Below, piece by piece: positions 7,984-9,516 of a DNA stretch of 9,516 bases (position 1 is the first letter of the stretch; every line of letters starts with the position of its first letter). The notes beneath the pieces are model-generated. The model saw nothing but the letters and a program-made list of their open reading frames with translations, was not told where the DNA came from and made no database searches. The DNA is from JAPHTQ01 sp051747405 (GTDB lineage: Bacteria; Pseudomonadota; Gammaproteobacteria; Thiohalomonadales; Thiohalomonadaceae): the NCBI GenBank assembly GCA_051747405.1, contig JBNJGC010000100.1, forward strand, positions 1-9,516, read 5' to 3'. The position numbers and the translations under genes are program-made.

Positions 7984-8586
7984 TTATGCGACCAAACCCT
8001 TTCGTCGCGCCATGAATGCCGCCTCGGAGCGACTGGAGACCTCCAGCGTCTCCAGGATGGCCTGCACATGCCAGCGCACCGTATTCTCAGACACATCCAG
8101 CGCCCGGGCGATGAGCTTGTTGGATTTGCCCTCACACAGCAGTTCCAGCACCTCGAACTGGCGTGGCGTTAACGGCACAACATCGGCTGCTGCCGCCTCA
8201 GGGACCGGGTTATCAACCCTGCCCTCCAGTACCTGATCGAGCAGGGCGACGATCCGCTCGGCGGTATCGGCCTTGGAGACAAAACCTGTCGCCCCACGGG
8301 CCATGGCCAGCTCGACCGTCTGCCTATCATCCTGGGAGGAGAGCATCAGCACGGGCACTTCCGGCCAGCTTTTTCGCACCAGGGCGATCCCCTCCACTCC
8401 ATTTAACCCGGGCAGTTTGATATCCAGCAATACCGCATCGGGCCCGGATTGCTGTACATCGATCGCCTCACGCAGGGTGCCAGCCTCAAACACCACCAGA
8501 TGCGGCAAATGTGTCTCGATCAACATTCGCAGTCCGGAGCGAAACATTGTGTGATCATCGATTATCAGTATTCGCTTCCCCGCCAT
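7984..8586 (-). CDS. LuxR/NarL-family two-component response regulator
   Basis: A 200-residue DNA-binding response regulator. The receiver domain spans about 4-120, with acidic pocket D10/D11, phosphoacceptor D55 in AVLLDIKLPG, switch residue S83 or S84 in VLMLSSQDD, and K105 in FVSKAD. A short linker leads to a LuxR-type helix-turn-helix at about 139-190: LTPRQFEVLELLCEGKSNK, then the recognition segment ALDVSENTVRWHVQAIL. The length is typical of the family. The ATG is preceded closely by GAGGG. The downstream kinase begins one base after its stop, so the two form an operon and a probable cognate pair; the kinase is likely to control D55 either directly or through a separate HPt protein. 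Its targets are unknown, but the divergent genes at 8728 onward are natural candidates. Confidence 0.93.
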   Translation of the reverse strand: MAGKRILIIDDHTMFRSGLRMLIETHLPHLVVFEAGTLREAIDVQQSGPDAVLLDIKLPGLNGVEGIALVRKSWPEVPVLMLSSQDDRQTVELAMARGATGFVSKADTAERIVALLDQVLEGRVDNPVPEAAAADVVPLTPRQFEVLELLCEGKSNKLIARALDVSENTVRWHVQAILETLEVSSRSEAAFMARRKGLVA

Positions 8587-8628
8587 AAACCCTCACTCGT
8601 AAGCCTCGGCACCATGCCCTCCCCCTGG

Positions 8629-8649
8629 CACCCGTCCGCATGGACGGTG
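8629..8649. promoter_or_regulatory. Candidate operator: 8-bp inverted repeat between divergent genes
   Basis: CACC(C)GTCC, GCAT, GGACGGTG forms a near-perfect dyad with a single bulged C; its core CCGTCC/GGACGG is exact. It lies 43 bases upstream of the regulator start and abuts the candidate -35 of the divergent promoter. LuxR-type regulators bind as dimers to such dyads, so this could be the regulator's own site. That link is inference. A hairpin in RNA is an alternative, but no gene ends here. Confidence 0.4.
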
Positions 8650-8676
8650 TGACACAGTTAACATTTTTAGAATAAT
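8649..8676 (+). promoter_or_regulatory. Candidate sigma-70 promoter for the 8728 gene pair
   Basis: GTGACA (8649-8654, five of six) and AATAAT (8671-8676, five of six) are separated by 16 bases, in the only AT-rich patch of this spacer. TAGAAT at 8668 is an overlapping alternative -10. The leader would be about 45 bases. The -35 touches the right arm of the dyad, which suits regulation of this promoter by whatever binds there. Confidence 0.4.
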
Positions 8677-8727
8677 GCCCTGAAGCAGAAAAGGGAAATC
8701 ACAAGACACTTTCACAGGAGCCGTCTC

Positions 8728-8940
8728 ATGCGCATCGTCCGACTGAGTAACAGAACCGTCTACAACCACCGTACAGCCAAACGCCTGGCCTCCAGCCTCG
8801 GCAAAAAGCTGCAACGCAACCCCCTGTACGGTCTTACGGCCCATACGAAGCTTTCCCATCACTGCGTCGAACAGGTACGTCTGGTGATGAAAAGGCGCCG
8901 CCCGGCTCAGCTGCTCCACTTTCCCGGTAACAAGCGTTAG
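8728..8940 (+). CDS. Small, highly basic hypothetical protein (70 aa)
   Basis: I do not recognise a family. The 70-residue product is rich in Arg, Lys and His and has very few acidic residues (one Glu, no Asp), so the predicted pI is very high. There is no signal peptide, membrane helix or cysteine pair (one Cys). A basic cluster, MKRRRP, sits near the C-terminus. Evidence that it is real: AGGAG (8716-8720) at seven-base spacing from ATG, a candidate promoter upstream, codon use like the neighbours (C/G in most third positions), and a stop only nine bases before the next gene's ATG. Basic character could suit nucleic-acid binding, but no motif supports that. It is divergent from the response regulator gene and probably co-transcribed with the secreted protein that follows. 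Confidence 0.62.
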   Translation: MRIVRLSNRTVYNHRTAKRLASSLGKKLQRNPLYGLTAHTKLSHHCVEQVRLVMKRRRPAQLLHFPGNKR

Positions 8941-8949
8941 GCCATAGAC

Positions 8950-9516
8950 ATGGATAAAAGGAGCATCCCGGCAGTCTCCTCCCGGCTCACACTGGCCCTG
9001 CTGCTGACACTGATCACCACCCCCGCGGCAATGGCTGTCGAGACTATCGAGTTGGGACAGCTGCCCGGACTCAAGTCCCTGTTCAGTCAACTTGTTGCAA
9101 CCCACGCAGCCTGTGACCGGCTGCGGGAACCCACGCTACAGCTTGCCGAACAAACCCGCCGCACAGCTCAGTGGCAACAGTTCAGCCGAGTGGCCACGGT
9201 GGTGCTCGGCAACAGCAGCGGCATAGACAAGCTCGAGTCCCATCATGCCTGCCGAGCCTTTCACCACCACGCCTCACTACGCCTGTCGGCAAACCCGGGC
9301 ACTGTACGGCGTGACCGTCTGGCCGAACGCCTCTACATGCTTGGCTATACCCCGCATGAGATTGCCGACGTACTGGCTGGGCTCATCCCCATGTACGCCC
9401 TGCAAAGGGCCAGGCGGATGCAGGCACTGGGCTACTCTCATACTGATATCGAACACTACCTCTCACGCCACTCTGCCGCCCCAGTACCCGCAGCGGACAA
9501 CACAACCGCTGGCAAC
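8950..9516 (+). CDS. Secreted hypothetical protein with paired LGY motifs (3' end outside window)
   Basis: An open frame of 189 codons runs from ATG to the window edge without a stop, so the C-terminus is missing. Residues 1-29 look like a Sec signal peptide: basic start (MDKR), hydrophobic core LTLALLLTLITTP, and cleavage site AMA before VET at 30. The mature part is mostly polar and alpha-helical in character with two cysteines (C55, C101) that could form a periplasmic disulfide, and a histidine-rich patch near 98-107. Two similar segments, 125-142 and 154-171, share A..R...LGY....I...L with a 29-residue period. A Pro/Ala-rich stretch follows. I recognise no family. The ATG is nine bases after the stop of the basic 70-residue protein, with only a weak ribosome binding site, suggesting an operon with coupled translation. 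Confidence 0.72.
   Translation, partial: MDKRSIPAVSSRLTLALLLTLITTPAAMAVETIELGQLPGLKSLFSQLVATHAACDRLREPTLQLAEQTRRTAQWQQFSRVATVVLGNSSGIDKLESHHACRAFHHHASLRLSANPGTVRRDRLAERLYMLGYTPHEIADVLAGLIPMYALQRARRMQALGYSHTDIEHYLSRHSAAPVPAADNTTAGN

Noticed and set aside
8626..8641. TGGCAC followed by GC, sigma-54-like, in the divergent spacer
   Set aside because: The gap between the GG and GC pairs is one base too short, and the match is part of the dyad.
8593..9105. A 170-codon open frame on the - strand covering the divergent spacer and the 8728 gene
   Set aside because: It has no recognisable domain, covers a likely promoter region, and opposes two + strand frames that have a ribosome binding site and a signal peptide.

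Overview
The window is GC-rich and densely packed. Gene content and codon use suggest a gammaproteobacterium, possibly a Chromatiales-like environmental lineage; this rests on overall style, not on a marker gene. There are seven protein-coding genes that I accept (the last one cut by the window edge), one gene remnant, and short intergenic regions with repeat-like and promoter-like sequence. I saw no tRNA, rRNA, CRISPR array, insertion sequence or convincing terminator.

Left part (1-4270, + strand): a large SNF2-family ATPase with an N-terminal SWIM zinc finger, then a ten-helix EamA/DMT-type inner-membrane exporter. The 139 bp between them hold a partial sigma-54-like match and a fragment resembling a dispersed intergenic repeat.

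Middle part (4271-6218, + strand): a 145 bp spacer with two small hairpins and three tandem 8-bp units, followed by a candidate promoter. Next comes a 516-residue fusion of a GNAT acetyltransferase domain to a carbon-nitrogen hydrolase (nitrilase) domain with an intact Glu-Lys-Cys triad. Behind it is the isolated C-terminal end of a GGDEF (diguanylate cyclase) domain, evidently a gene remnant.

Right part (6219-9516): a two-component system on the - strand. A LuxR-type response regulator is followed, after one base, by a six-helix membrane hybrid histidine kinase with a C-terminal receiver domain. The long kinase frame extends well into the regulator gene; I place the kinase start at a GTG directly after the regulator's stop codon. 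Divergent from this pair, across a 141 bp region with an 8-bp dyad next to a plausible promoter, are two unrecognised genes: a 70-residue very basic protein and a secreted protein (189 residues seen, no stop in the window) with two copies of an LGY-containing motif.

Functionally, most neighbours look independent. The one probable regulatory unit is the divergent locus: regulator plus kinase on one side, small basic protein plus exported protein on the other, sharing a control region. If anything here is undescribed, it is that pair of genes and their possible control by the adjacent two-component system.
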